64,000 nucleotides of DNA, from positions 97,788,001 to 97,852,000 of the forward strand of contig JAUMIR010000004.1 in NCBI GenBank assembly GCA_030847615.1. The letters run 5' to 3'. Shown piece by piece: positions 1 to 10,432 of the stretch; position 1 is the first letter of the stretch, and each line of letters opens with the position of its first letter. The translations under genes and the position numbers were made by a program. Source of the DNA: Gambelia wislizenii. Lineage: Eukaryota; Chordata; Lepidosauria; Squamata; Crotaphytidae. The notes beneath the pieces were generated by a model. The model made no database searches. It had not been told where the DNA came from and saw only the letters and a program-made list of their open reading frames with translations.

Positions 1-289
1 AAGGAAATGACAAAGTAAGACTAGAAAAAGAAACTGCTAAATTGAATTATATTCACAAATTCCAGTTCATTAGCAGATGTATGAACAAAGACAATGGCTT
101 CATGGCAAACAACATACATTAATTAATACAAGCATCCTTGCTACTGCACATATAGCAAAAGGAATCTAGTTCAGAGAGCATTTTGAACCCAGGGAAATAG
201 ACTTTTTGGTAAGATTTATTCTTCTCACACATCACTAACTGACCACTGTAAAGATCTGAAAGACCTGTATCACCTCATCCAGCCCTTTG

Positions 290-500
290 AAAAATTAAGG
301 CAAGGGACATGATTTGCATCTTTCTGAATCCTATTACATTCTATCCCATTCCCACAACTGTATAAAAATGTGTTATATCCGAAGCATTAATATTACTCTG
401 TATTACATCTGAAGAAGTGGGCTTATATCCATGAAAGCTCACGCTAAAATAAAAAAACCAGTTAATCTTAGAGGTACTGCTACATTCTTTTTTTCTTTTT
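290..500 (+). mobile_element. Penelope-like element, 3' terminal fragment
   Basis: The stretch has the form seen at the 3' end of amniote Penelope-like repeats: a pyrimidine-rich lead, a CTGAAGA core, a short GTGGG/CCAT stem, GAAAGC, an A-rich linker and a GTTAATCTTAGAGGT-type block followed by a T-rich tail. No coding part is visible nearby, so this is a short 3' remnant. Family assignment rests on remembered consensus, not on a search. Confidence 0.5.
409..447 (+). ncRNA. Hammerhead-ribozyme-like motif
   Basis: CTGAAGA (409-415) fits the CUGANGA box. It is followed by a short stem II (GTGG ... CCAT), then GAAA (433-436), then a mini stem III (GC-TCAC-GC, 437-444) and a UAA that could hold the cleavage site. 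Stem I pairing across the ends is weak. Penelope-like retroelements are known to carry minimal hammerheads at this place. Activity cannot be judged here. Confidence 0.45.
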
Positions 501-958
501 TTACTCCCCCACCCTTCCTCCAGTATATTTGACTCAGTGTGGCATATACCATCAGGGTGGCTAGGGGTTTCAGGTAACATCCCACTGCAACATTCTTTTC
601 TGGATGCCTTAGGAAAGCCTGATAGCACACAGCTTGCATTCTAAATTTGGAAAGCATGACACGACTGGATGCTATATTTTAAAAGACAGTGATCAACAAT
701 ATATACCATATATCAGGACAAGAACTGAACTGTTAACTTCCCAGATTCATGCAGACTTTTAAGTCTTTTTATTGCACTGACATATAATAAATAATTCACT
801 TTATGATGCTTTCTGTTATTGTTGTTTCTAATTTGCTTTTTAAAATATTATTAATATTCCACTTTTACACTGCTTTTAGTGCACCTAGATGTAGAAAAGC
901 TGGATAACAATGAAACCAAGAATTTTTGTATGCGTCTTCATCTACAAGACATTCAATA
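501..958. other. No recognised feature
   Basis: AT-rich unique-looking sequence. The open frames are short and resemble nothing known. Nothing seen on either strand. Confidence 0.5.
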
Positions 959-1182
959 CAGGTTGACCCCCATATCCACAGATTCAGTATCCACAGTTTC
1001 ACTTATCCACATCCAAAAAAAATGTTCTCTCTTGGCATTTCTAGGTCCTCCAATGTCATTTTATGGTCAACTTCCAGCATTCATCTCATTGAAGATAATA
1101 GGGTTCCCTGTTATCCACACTTTCAGGTAACCATGGGAGGGTGTCTTGGAACGTATACCCCGCAGATACGGGAGTCAACCTG
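959..1182. mobile_element. Short Tigger/mariner-like MITE
   Basis: Begins CAGGTTGACCCCC and ends in the reverse complement of CAGGTTGACTCCC, so 12 of 13 terminal bases match as inverted repeats. The left end is preceded by TA, as expected for Tc1/mariner insertions; the right flank is CA, probably a decayed TA. The interior (ATATCCACAG, GATACGGGAG) resembles Tigger-type ends. It is 224 bp with no coding capacity. Confidence 0.6.
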
Positions 1183-2159
1183 CATTTCAGCTCCATAGCT
1201 CCTAGATCATTCTACAATCACATTTTACTACAGCTTCATTTTAACAGCTGAAAAAATAAAGACCCATCACAAAAACAAGTGGATCTATTAAGCTCATGAA
1301 ACCCCAATGAAGACAGCACCATATTAATTCAATCTACCTCGTATACTTGTGATAAGGCAAATGTTTTCATATCACAACATCGTATTCCCCCCACCAATTA
1401 GGAGAAAGCTCCAGTTCACATGGAGCTCTGGGCATGTAAGACTCAAGGGAATTTCTCTAAGTTCAAATGAAACAGAAACCACTAGTTATCTTTCCCTGCC
1501 AAGACCTAACAACTCGCAAATGTCTTGGAATGTAAGGGGCACACATTATACCTAAATGTAGTATAAGCAATTTGAAAGCACACTGGGTATTTTGGAAAGC
1601 ACCTGTTTTCAGGACAATGACTAGGCATTCAAACCATTTTCATCATACTTAGGTACCTATCTGTTTCCACTTTGCTAAGCTTCAAAACTCAAAAACCTTA
1701 AACTGGGATTTCCACACCTACACTTGTGAAGTAAGGCTGAAAGTCATAGACTGAAGATATACACTCTAGCTGCTCCCTACACTGCTCTCTTATCACAAAC
1801 TACCAAATTACTCTGGTGAAATGCCATTCGTTTTTAAACAGAGGCAGTAGTTCAAATATCTCAGCCACATTAGTTTAATTACAGAGAACATGGTTTGGAC
1901 TTATTATGTGCTCTCTCATCCCCTTGTGCACTACCTAGTCTACAGTAACTAGAGGTTGCTGAGACATCAAAGGTAGGCAACCTGTGGTTAGTTCACAGCA
2001 TTTTCCATCTCTAATCCAGGAATGGAAGCCATGGTTTAAAGTGAACTTCAATTTCTCTTAACTGAGACAAGAGCACAAAGTTTTCCTAAAACCCTCACTT
2101 CTACTAATTCACATCAGAAAATCCTATGGTGCCTGAAATACTAACATATTATAATTTCC
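1183..2159. other. No recognised feature
   Basis: AT-rich intergenic or intronic sequence with only short open frames. If the gene starting near 7.4 kb runs leftward, this is its first intron. I saw no plausible EH-domain exon. Confidence 0.4.
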
Positions 2160-2280
2160 AGAAGAGTAGGTATGTTACTGTGTTGCAGCAAAACCAGATA
2201 ATCCCATTGTGCCATAAAGACTAACAAATTTATTACAGCAAGTCCTTTTAAGGACTATATCCCACTTCATCAGGTAATTT
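2160..2280 (-). mobile_element. Penelope-like element, 3' terminal fragment
   Basis: On the minus strand CTGATGA (2273-2267) is followed by AGTGGGATATAGTCC, a decayed GAAA position, TTGCTGTAATAAA and TTTGTTAGTCTTTATGGCAC. This is the same block order as the fragment at 290-500, so it is a second 3' end of the same type. The hammerhead core is broken because the GAAA box reads AAAA. Confidence 0.5.
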
Positions 2281-2820
2281 AAGTGTTATCCAGAATTTCA
2301 GGTATATATGCAGTGCATATGACTGCAAATACAGACAGTGAAATCAGAGGGAAACTAAATGCAAAAGTGGCTACAGTTATATTGAAAGTAATCATTCATA
2401 AAACTGTTGCTGATAACAACTTCATCGTGTCATATAATAATTTGAGTACTACTACAAAAGTTCTTTTGAACTGCTGTTTATTATGTGCTACTACATATGT
2501 TACCAGTATAAAAACACAAAGAGGGAATATAAATTGAGAGATCAGTAGGAACTGAAATGCAAATACTGTATATATTTATTCATAATTCAGCCCCCCTTCA
2601 ACAACAAATGTGTAAGATGGCAGCTTCAAACTTCATTTTTCAATGTATTTGTTTACTAAGAGTGCTACTGCTAGTTGTGTAGCAATGTCTCAGCAGAGTA
2701 CAGGTGTAGTACAATTAATGAAGTCAATGTATTCCTGGGCATTACTTCTTTAACAGAAAATGTGGTAACAGAAGCAGAAATAACATAGGAAGAATAGGAT
2801 TAGATTCCTGCAACACATAA
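2281..2820. other. No recognised feature
   Basis: AT-rich sequence with one 84-codon open frame (2283-2537, plus) that lacks recognisable domains and looks fortuitous. Confidence 0.4.
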
Positions 2821-2821
2821 A

Positions 2822-2880
2822 AGAGAGCCAGAATGGTGTAGCGGTTTGAGTGTTGGACTAGGACTCTGGAGACCAGGGAC
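2822..2880 (+). mobile_element. 5' fragment of a tRNA-derived (ACA-type) SINE
   Basis: AGAGCCAGAATGGTGTAGCG starts the tRNA-related head, with GTTTGAGTGTTGGACTAG and GGAGACCAGG following. The head stops abruptly at 2880, where a hAT-like repeat begins, so the SINE is truncated or interrupted. The same head occurs complete at 21785. Confidence 0.6.
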
Positions 2881-3237
2881 CCATCTAAACGGGGAAAATA
2901 CTCTTCATGGAATTCACTGGGAATCCTACCTGTCTAAACAGGATCCAATGCCAATTTTATTCTGAAGGAGGGAGGCCCAAAACAGCAAAAACAATGGGGT
3001 AAAAGCCTTCGCAGATTTCCCTGTACTTTTTCAGAAGCTGTGAGGGCGGGTGCATATTCCTGCTGGTCTGGACTATCAAACAACAACAAAAAATTGAAGG
3101 GAAGCACAAAGCTGATTAGCCGGGCGAGAGCGGGGGCAGGGCTTGCTAGGAGGGCAAATGCCCGCTGTCATCATGTTGGGGTTTTGCCTTAGCAATGGCT
3201 CGCTAAGGTGATAAAACAGGATGAATAATTTGTTTCG
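2881..3237 (+). mobile_element. hAT-like non-autonomous repeat (family of four, copy 1)
   Basis: Shares ordered blocks with copies at 9957, 13825-17307 and 63070: CTAAACGGGGAAAATACTC near the left end, GGCCCAAAACAGCAAAAAC, GGAAGCACAAAGCTGATTAG, CATGTTGGGGTTTTG. The terminal GTCTA-type end is decayed in this copy. No coding capacity. Confidence 0.45.
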
Positions 3238-3256
3238 CTATCCTATAAAATTGGAA

Positions 3257-4105
3257 AATCATAGAATCATAGAGTTGGAAGAGACCTCAAGGATCATCCA
3301 GTCCAACTCCCTGCCATGCAGGCGTACAGAATCAAATCATTCCTAACAGATAGCCATCCAGCCTCTGTTTAAAAACCTCCAAAGGAGACTCCACCACACA
3401 CCAAGGCAGTGTATTCCACTTCTGAACAGTTCTGTCAGGAAGTTCCTCCTAATGTTTTGGTGGAATCTCTTTTCCTGTAGTTTGAACTCATTGCTCCATG
3501 TCCTAGTCTCTGGAGCAACAGAAAACTAGCCGGCTCCATCCTCAGTATGACATCCCTTCAAATATTTAAACATGGCTATCATGTCCTGTCTCAAACTTCT
3601 CTTCTCCAGACTGAACATGCTCAGCTCCCTAAGCCATTCCTCATAGGGCATGGCTTCCAGATCTCCCACCATCCTGGTCGCCCTCCTCTGGACACATTCC
3701 GGGTTGTCAATATCCTTCCTGAATTGTGGTGCCCAGAACTGGACACAGTATTCCAGGTGAGGTCTGACCAAAGCAGAATACAGTGGCAGTACAGTATTAC
3801 TTCCCTTGATCTAGACACTGTACTCCTATTAATGCAGCCTAGAATTGCATTGGTTTTTTTAGCTGCTGCATCACACTGCTGACTCATGTTCAGCTTGTGG
3901 TCCACTAAGACTCCTAGATCCTTTTCGCATGTACTGCTCTCAAGCCATGTGTCACCCATCCTATATCTGTGCATTTCATTTTTACTGCCCATGTGTAGTA
4001 TCCTACATTTCTCCCTGTTGAAATTCATTTTGTTAATACTGGCCCAGCTTTCTAATCTCTTCAGGTCATTTTGGATTCTGATCCTGTCCTCTGGGTTATT
4101 AGCTA
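3257..4105 (-). mobile_element. CR1 LINE, 5'-truncated
   Basis: The minus strand ends in ATTCTATGATT, the typical CR1 3' end, after a long 3' UTR. Upstream, two frames encode the C-terminal part of a CR1 ORF2 protein: a segment with ESSTCEKDLGVLVDHKL and [16 protein letters not shown], then after a frameshift near 3780 a segment with [14 protein letters not shown] and [17 protein letters not shown]. The copy is dead (frameshift) and truncated on its 5' side near 4105. Family assignment is firm from these motifs. Confidence 0.87.
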
Positions 4106-4127
4106 CCCCTCCTGCTCTATTGCACCA

Positions 4128-4245
4128 GCACACCTTGGATGACTTTAAAAAAACCGCCGATAGTGAAGAAGTGAGTAAATCACTCGTGACTGCCATCAGG
4201 AATGTGAAGCTTATGGAGGCTTCTGAGGACAGAAAAACCATTTAG
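4128..4245 (+). other. Unassigned coding-like remnant
   Basis: In one plus frame this reads QHTLDDFKKTADSEEVSK, continues through an alpha-helical, charged stretch and ends at a TAG. It directly abuts the CR1 fragment. The start recalls the TxLDxFFK motif near the C-terminus of pogo/Tigger transposases, but the match is short and could be chance. Confidence 0.2.
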
Positions 4246-4299
4246 ACATGTTGCTGCTGCTACGAGATGCCAATACTACGAAGTACAGTACTTTGGATT

Positions 4300-4505
4300 T
4301 TCTCCCCTCATGTAGTTGGGCCCCAGGGTTCAAATCCCCACTCAGCCATGAAAACCACTGCATGGTGTTGGGCAAGTCACACTGTCTCAGCCTCAGAGAA
4401 AGGGAATGGCAAACACACTCTGAACAAATCTTGCCAAGAAACCCCTGTGATAGATTTGCCTTAGGGTTGATATATGTCTGAAATAACTTGAGAGCACACA
4501 ACAAC
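4300..4505 (+). mobile_element. tRNA-derived SINE with ACA tail
   Basis: Contains AGGGTTCAAATCCCCACTC (B-box region), GGGCAAGTCACACTGTCTCA, AATCTTGCCAAGAAACCCC and ends ACACAACAACAACC. The blocks match the full copy at 21785-22022 in order. The tRNA head is missing or heavily decayed. Confidence 0.7.
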
Positions 4506-4701
4506 AACCACATAAAAGAAGAGAAGTTCAACATGGTTCAGCAAATGTTTAGCATATTATTAAATACTAACAATACGAATAATACACACATGAAATAACA
4601 CAACCAGATCAGATAAGCCTTGCATCAGTAAATAAAAACATTTTGAACCTTCTAGAGACCACCTGAGATTTTATTTGAAAATGCATCCAGGAATAATTTT
4701 T

Positions 4702-4985
4702 AATTTCTTTTATTTATTTATTAATTTACACCCTGCTCTGCAGCCACAAGGCTATCAGAGTGGCTTACAAATTGTTTCAAGCAATAGCTATTTACACATC
4801 TACACTGCATTAAACAGTTTCCAATGTGTGTTAGCTAATTGCCCCCACAAGCCGGGTCCTCATTTTACCGACCTACGAAAGGATGGAAGGCTGAGTGAAC
4901 CTTGGAGCCCACTGGAATCGAACTTGCAACGTGGTGACTTGCAGTACTGGCATTTAACCACTGCGCCACCACCTTCCACTTTTCT
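4702..4985 (-). mobile_element. Sauria-type tRNA-derived SINE
   Basis: On the minus strand it runs from a decayed GGTGGCGCAGTGGTTAAATG head through CAAGGTTCACTCAGCC, CCATCCTTTCGTAGGTCGG, GGGGGCAATTAGCTAACAC and a GCCACTCTGATAGCC tail ending in an AT-rich run. The 13074-13300 and 19205-19485 copies share the same block order. Confidence 0.77.
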
Positions 4986-5129
4986 TACCATTTCCATTTT
5001 TAGTTGACAAACTTATTGAGCTATATCTTTAAAAAAACATGATGGTGTATCTGGGGAGGCAGGTTTATCTGCTTTGCTCTCTGTTTGGCTATTCAGAGAG
5101 GGGTGGGTGGGCTAGGGTACTGGGACTAT

Positions 5130-5189
5130 GGAGTTTTTATATTGTAAGCCGCCCCGATTGCGTTGCAGAGGGGCGGGATAGAAATAAAA

Positions 5190-5224
<35 letters not shown>
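5130..5224 (+). mobile_element. LINE/SINE 3' tail with (TTA)n
   Basis: ATATTGTAAGCCGCCCCGAT, GGGGCGGGATAGAAATAAAA and then about 13 TTA/ATT units (5183-5223) form the 3' end seen on many reptile L2-type LINEs and the SINEs that share their tails. The upstream part was not recognised. Confidence 0.5.
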
Positions 5225-5225
<1 letters not shown>

Positions 5226-7089
5226 TGCATGCTCAGTAAGTGATTTTGGAGGCAGCTGTTGTTTGCCTTGCCTGTTGTAGGCAGGCACACACAGCTACAG
5301 TTGGATCAGCTACAGCAGAATACCATTCTTTCTCAACTCAAACTTTATGGTATTGTTTACTGCAGACACCTGCTGCAACCAGACACTGCAAAGCTGTGTT
5401 TCTCCAACCCTTCTCCACCATCCTCCCAATGTTGATGCTGCTTTAAAAAAAAAAAAAACTCTGGGTAGATAGAGGACAAGAAGGAAAGGTGAGTGCCTGG
5501 GCAAATGTAAAGATTTTGTAAAAAGGAGCTTCTTTGTCAGAGGCTCTCTTAACTAAGGTATGCCTGTAACTAATCATTCTTCATTAAAACAGCGCATAGA
5601 GATGAACACCAAATTTCTCTTTCAGTACATACATGAATACGAAGAACCCCAAGAGCTACTCATAGAGTAATTAGGAGAGAATAAATGCATAGCATTTAAT
5701 GTCATGACGACTACATTTCCTGTTTTTACTTAGAAGACCAATTAACGTGAAAGGAAGGAACTTTGCCTTTGCACCTTCATACCCCACCCCAATTACTGAT
5801 GCTTTCCTAGCCAAGAAGGATTTCTACGCATACATTTGAAGTAACGGTTATCAGACACATTGTCCTTTTGTGTTCTGCTGGTGTCATTATGGTGTTTCTT
5901 TTTATTGACAAGCTGAGCCGGCAATCCTTCCGGCATTGCTGGCATGTGAAACCTTGGGTCATTTAACTCTTGTGAATGCACCATCAATGGGCAGTCCTGC
6001 CAGAATACTTCCGAGTGAGATCCGGATATCCAGGTAAGTGACACACTTTTTAAAAAACTTCCCTGGTTTACTTGGAAATTTTAAAGTGTGTGTATGCACT
6101 TTTTGTTACTTTCTTTTGCGTATTTTTGTGTTTATTTTTGAATTTCCCATACTCACATCTTCTCGTGAGAATGGGCGGGATTTCAGTCGAGGAAGTGAAC
6201 AAGCTTCTGTATTCCTGGGCTGCCTGTCCACTAGAGAGAAGGTAAGTGCAGTGAGGAGGGTTATTGTGCCAGGACAGGGGTGGGATTGGAGATTGTGGGA
6301 CAGGAACACTTTTTGTGTTCCTGTCTGATAATCTCCTAAAAGCTCTAAAATGGGACTCCTGCCTCACCAGAACGTTTATATTATCAGACTTATGCTGAAA
6401 TTGGTTCTTGCCTGCTAGCATGTTCCAAAGGACTAGAGAAATAAGCTATTCAAAAGTTACAAAGGCATACCTAAGTTTCAACTTTGACTTCCTCTGTTCT
6501 CTACTTAACACACCTAGTTTGTTCTGGGGCCTGCAAAGGTAAAGTGTATATGCAGAAAGAGAGAGAAAATCGCAGGACAAAAGTGACAGCGGAAAAGACC
6601 AAGAAAAAAAGATGGGAAAACAGGCAAGAGGTAAGAGCAGGTCACAGGTTGGGAAACGACCACAAAGCAGGGATGGGGATAGGTGCAGACAGCACTAAAA
6701 GGAGAGCAGGAAATAATCCACGATGACAAGAGGGGGGAAGACCCCAAAGGTGGGAATCTTAAAGAGGGCTCCAGAAGGGTTGAAGGACCCCTAACAGTGT
6801 GATGATAATACACATATTTAGAAGGGGAAAGAGCGCAGAGTCCCCTCAGAAACACATTTGCTGCAGTGTAGGGGCTTCAGCAAAGAGGTGAAACGGCCTG
6901 GAAAACGATAGGCGCCCACACAAACACACACACACACACACAAACATATATACTGCCTGCACAAAGCGCGGAGCCTCTTGAGGGCACAGCAGCAAAGTAA
7001 AAAAAAAAAAAAGACGCAGTTTAGGGACTCAGAGAATATGGAAGGAAACACACAGTGTGAAAACGCAATAAGAGGAAGATATTAAGGAC
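5225..7089. other. No firm gene; flank of the CpG island
   Basis: Contains short open frames on both strands, an A-run near 5445 and a CA microsatellite at 6918. Two GTAAGT-type donors occur on the plus strand (after 6032 and after 6240), but I could not match the preceding sequence to any protein and do not call exons. Confidence 0.4.
6918..6952. repeat. (CA)n microsatellite
   Basis: Run of CA dinucleotides with one CAAA interruption, followed by ACATATATA. Confidence 0.9.
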
Positions 7090-7890
7090 ATATTGGGGAC
7101 AGAAGCAGAAGGGTTTAGGAAACAAAACAAACAAAAACAGGGGGAAGGCGAGTGCGGGGCCGGGCGGAAGCGGAGGGTGTGGGCTGGAGACGTGAAGAGG
7201 GGGGAAAGGGGCGACACCACACAGTGTGAAGGGAGGCTGCCGGCTTCTGCGTGAGGCTCCGAGGGGGAATCCCCCTCCTCAGTTTGCCTCCCCCCCTCTG
7301 CCACGCTAGGCAGCCCCCAGGAGCCCACCCTCTCCCCTCATGAGGGCCAACCGCTTACCTGTGTCAAGGAGAAATGCGTGGCCATGCTGCTCCCATCATG
7401 TCCCGGCGGCACCGAAAAGAGCGGGGCGAGCGAAGCACCCAGAAAGGCCCGGCCGACCCAGGCTGTCTCCGTCCCTCCCTCCTCACTCTCTCTGCCCAAC
7501 TTCAGCAACTTCCCGGGCCGCCCCAGCCAGGCCCCGCCTTCCTTCCCTCACGCCCGCCCGCTTGCGACACGGCAAAGCCCGGCTCCGGATCCCTCCCGGC
7601 GGCCTTGCTGGATCGGAGCCGCCTCTCAGGCGCTAAACCCGGCCTCGAAGTAGCGTAGACGGGCTGGCCGGGCTTGGGTTGCCAGCAGCTTGCAGGCCGG
7701 GAAGCCCTCGGGTCGGCCTCGTCGGGTCCTAAAAAAGAGGGGCCGTTTCCCGGGAGACGCCTGGGCCGGACCCCCTTCCTTTACTTACGAGAGAGAGGGG
7801 GGGTTGGAGGGGGGGATTCGCCGGCCCTGCGAGTTTACCCGTAAGTAAAGCCCACCGTGTTCTCCCAAGTGAGCATGTACGGGATTGGGG
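7090..7890 (-). promoter_or_regulatory. CpG-island promoter
   Basis: An abrupt rise in GC and CpG content against AT-rich flanks, with many CCCGCC/GGGCGG-like blocks (for example around 7400-7720). No TATA box is obvious, as is usual for housekeeping promoters. The minus strand carries an ATG exon with a donor at its downstream side (7359-7385), so transcription leftward is favoured. Alternative donor-like GTAAGTAAAG sites lie at about 7790 (minus) and 7840 (plus); a bidirectional promoter is therefore possible. The exact start site cannot be read from sequence. Confidence 0.75.
7359..7385 (-). CDS. EPS15L1: Probable first coding exon of EPS15L1 (EPS15 family)
   Basis: On the minus strand, within the CpG island, GCAGCATGG gives a good initiation context. 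Nine codons read MATHFSLTQ and are followed at once by a consensus donor GTAAGC (7358-7353), phase 0. The family adaptor EPS15 begins with a similarly short exon ending in SLTQ, and EPS15L1 ends its first coding exon in LSQQ; both are endocytic EH-domain scaffolds that act at clathrin-coated pits. In human, EPS15L1 lies just downstream of CALR3 in the same orientation, which is the arrangement here, though the spacing in this window is about 39 kb, much larger than in human. An upstream out-of-frame ATGATG (near 7400) would give a very short overlapping uORF. No second exon was found between 1 and 7352, so intron 1 would run off the left edge. The peptide is only nine residues: identity rests on gene order plus the short match, and another gene is possible. 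Confidence 0.5.
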
Positions 7891-8744
7891 CCTTAGTTTA
7901 CCCACCCCTTCGTTCACATACGTATAATAAGCCTAAAATAGACTGCAAGCCTTTTTCTTTCTTTAAAAAAATGCTATATCTACTTTTAAGTTCAAAATAA
8001 ATTAATTTGTGAATTATGCCTCCACTTTTTCTGTTACATACGGCGTGTCTGTCCTCAGATTTCTTTGCATTGAACAGCACAATCACTCCCACCTGGTTTC
8101 TAGAAGTAAGTCCAGCTGAATTTAGTGGGGTTTATTTACTCACAGGCGAGTAATATAGGTTCGTGGTCTTACTGTTTTTTAATTCACAATTAAACAATTT
8201 GTTTCAGTACAGACAGTGGGTATAGAACAACTTCTATATGTCTTCTATTGTAACTGCATCACATAAAAATTGCATGGCCGTTTGGGGAAATTCTGTGTGG
8301 GTTTATTTATTTGTTCATTTCCTGGATGAACCCTTGGAAGCCCTTGTGGGCTGGGCTGGGAGGCGACTCAGCAATACTATCAATAAATAGTTTTCAATAC
8401 ATGTGCATACACCTTCAGACTGCTTCACTGCAGATGAAAGATGGGTTTTTGTTTTTTTACAGTCTTCATTTGCAGTTCTCTGTTGTTTGATTCAAATATA
8501 CAGAATTAATAAATTCTGTATATTTGAATTAATAAATTGGATTTATATGCCTGTTTTGCCCCAGTTTTTCCTTTAACAAACTAATTAAACATTATATAAC
8601 AAACAGTCACAGTTGAAAATGCGTAAGAGTATGTGGCTGATAAGAGATTTTAACCAATGGCTTATCTCACATTCTTAACCATAGTGCTTTGCCATCTTTT
8701 GAGTTTATTGATTTTCTATTATATACAAAAATCTGAAATTACGA
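7891..8744. other. No recognised feature
   Basis: AT-rich sequence beyond the CpG island. A block near 8300-8400 has the look of a decayed LINE/SINE tail but could not be assigned. Confidence 0.35.
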
Positions 8745-8966
8745 AGATTTTCACACTACACTGTTATACTGTTACTATTCCACTTTATTTGCTATGGCTG
8801 CCTCCTGTGGAATCCTAGGATTTGCAGTTTAGGGAGGGGCATTTACAACTCTCAGCCAGAGAGCTCTTAGGCCTCACTAAACTACAAACCCCAGAATTCC
8901 ACAGGAGGAAGCCAGAGAAGTTAAAGTGGAATAGTAACACACTATAATAGTGTAGTGTGAAAATCT
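8745..8966. mobile_element. Foldback MITE
   Basis: Two arms of about 95 bp are near-perfect inverted repeats: the left arm starts AGATTTTCACACTACACT and the right arm ends in its reverse complement. They continue through TTACTATTCCACTTTA and CCTCCTGTGGAAT to a short central loop. Related partial copies lie at 11925 and 17455. No coding capacity. Confidence 0.82.
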
Positions 8967-9268
8967 CCTAGATTAATCATTAAGTGTTAACCTAACAAGA
9001 AAGCTCCAAATCATGTAATAAGGCCATGTTAGTCTGTTACCATTAAAATAATATTAACAATTTTGTGTACCTTCAGTACTGACAGATTTATTGTATCATA
9101 CAATATATTTATTGTGGCCACCATAATTTTTAAATCTTTAAGGTACCACAACGGTCTGTTCTTCTATAATTTTGGACCCAAACCCTGCCATCTTGAATAC
9201 TGATTGATTTTCCTGTAGTCAAACAGTGCAGTTGACTGGACTGATTGTGGAAAACTGATACTCTAGGA

Positions 9269-9617
9269 CAGTGGCTCTTAACCTTTTCTTTACCAGGGAC
9301 CCTCTTTAAATATCTTTTGTTGCCGCAGCCCCCAAGACTCAACTCAAGATTTAAAACCCTAACAACAACAACAATCATACAATTACACCATCCATTAAAC
9401 CTTCCTTCAGAAGCACTGGACAGGGAGGGAAGACTTTTCTCCTTCTTCCTTCAAGTTTGTGGCTGGAGCAAATTGAACGGCAATGCGCAGGCCAAGCCAG
9501 CTAGGCTTTGCTTTGGCTCCTGTCACATGGACTGAGCAACCTTCAAGACTTTGCAGACCCCTTATGAGGACATTGCAGCCCCCTGGGGGTCCACAGTCCA
9601 CAGGTTAAGAACCACTG
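9269..9617. mobile_element. hAT (Charlie-like) non-autonomous element
   Basis: Left end CAGTGGCTCTTAACCTTTTC and right end GGTTAAGAACCACTG are hAT-type terminal inverted repeats. Flanks are CTCTAGGA and CTGTAGGT, a 6/8 match consistent with the 8-bp target duplication of hAT elements. A second copy in the opposite orientation is at 42075-42498. Confidence 0.85.
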
Positions 9618-9956
9618 CTGTAGGTATCTCTCTCACTTACTTCCTTAGCCTAGGGTTGTGAAATCTGGTGGTGTACTGGGTTACGTTGGCTTTCATAAAT
9701 TACTTGCTACCTGTCAACATCTTTACCTGCAACACTGCTGGAGCATTCTTGGCTTTTATATTTAGACACACTGATCCTAAAACATATCACCTGGATTATC
9801 CAAAACATAATGGTTAAATTACCCTTCTCCAGTTTAGTGCTCCATACATCTCGAGAGTACCAGGGCTGGGAAGATATGCTAAAATAACCCAATCCACTTA
9901 TCCTAAATCTGGCACCAAATCTAAAACTGTGGTCCCAGATGTAGCAAATACACCAA

Positions 9957-10432
9957 GGGGTTGTCTATACGGTGAAAATACTCTTCACAGAATTCATTTG
10001 GAAAACAAGTTGTTTTAATAGGATACCGCATTGACTCAGCCTATTGTGAAGGAGGGGGCCAAAAAGAGCAAAAACTGTGCAAGAAAAAAGCCCCGTGTAG
10101 GATGTGCATTCTCACTCATTAAGACAAGCAATTTTATATGTATCGCCTCCCCATACAAGAGGAAGCACAAACCTGATTGACCAGACGAGTGCAGGGGGCG
10201 AGGCAGGGTTACAGGGCAAGCACCTGCTGCTACCATGTTGGATTTTCATGAGGATTTGTGTTATCTTGGTGGTGGGGTTAGGTTCGGCATTAGGAGATTT
10301 TAAAGTGTGAGTAATGTACTCATGGCTGCCATGGAGCCTACAGGCATGCAAAGTTTATGGGGGCTGTAAAACTGTTAAGACAGGTTGCAGCTACTGCGAC
10401 TTCTGGTTTTTTCCCTTTGTATAGACAAGCCT
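9957..10432 (+). mobile_element. hAT-like non-autonomous repeat (copy 2)
   Basis: Ends AGGGGTTGTCTATAC and GTATAGACAAGCCTC are inverted repeats. Internal blocks (GGCCAAAAAGAGCAAAAAC, GGAAGCACAAACCTGATTGA, ACTCATGGCTGCCATGG, GCAAAGTTTATGGGGGC) recur in the copies at 2881, 13825-17307 and 63070. This is the best-preserved short copy. A target duplication was not identified. Confidence 0.58.

Noticed and set aside
2822..2880. A tRNA gene
   Set aside because: The tRNA-like bases are the head of a SINE family with several copies in the window; no cloverleaf with an intact anticodon arm is evident.
5935..6034. Possible plus-strand exon ending at a GTAAGT donor (after 6032), and another before 6241
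   Set aside because: The donors are good, but the encoded peptides match nothing I know and no acceptor or partner exon is convincing. One donor alone is common by chance.
7340..7658. Plus-strand open frames of 91-98 codons in the CpG island
   Set aside because: Proline/arginine-rich frames typical of CpG islands, no domain and no donor in frame. The minus-strand exon with Kozak and donor explains the island better.
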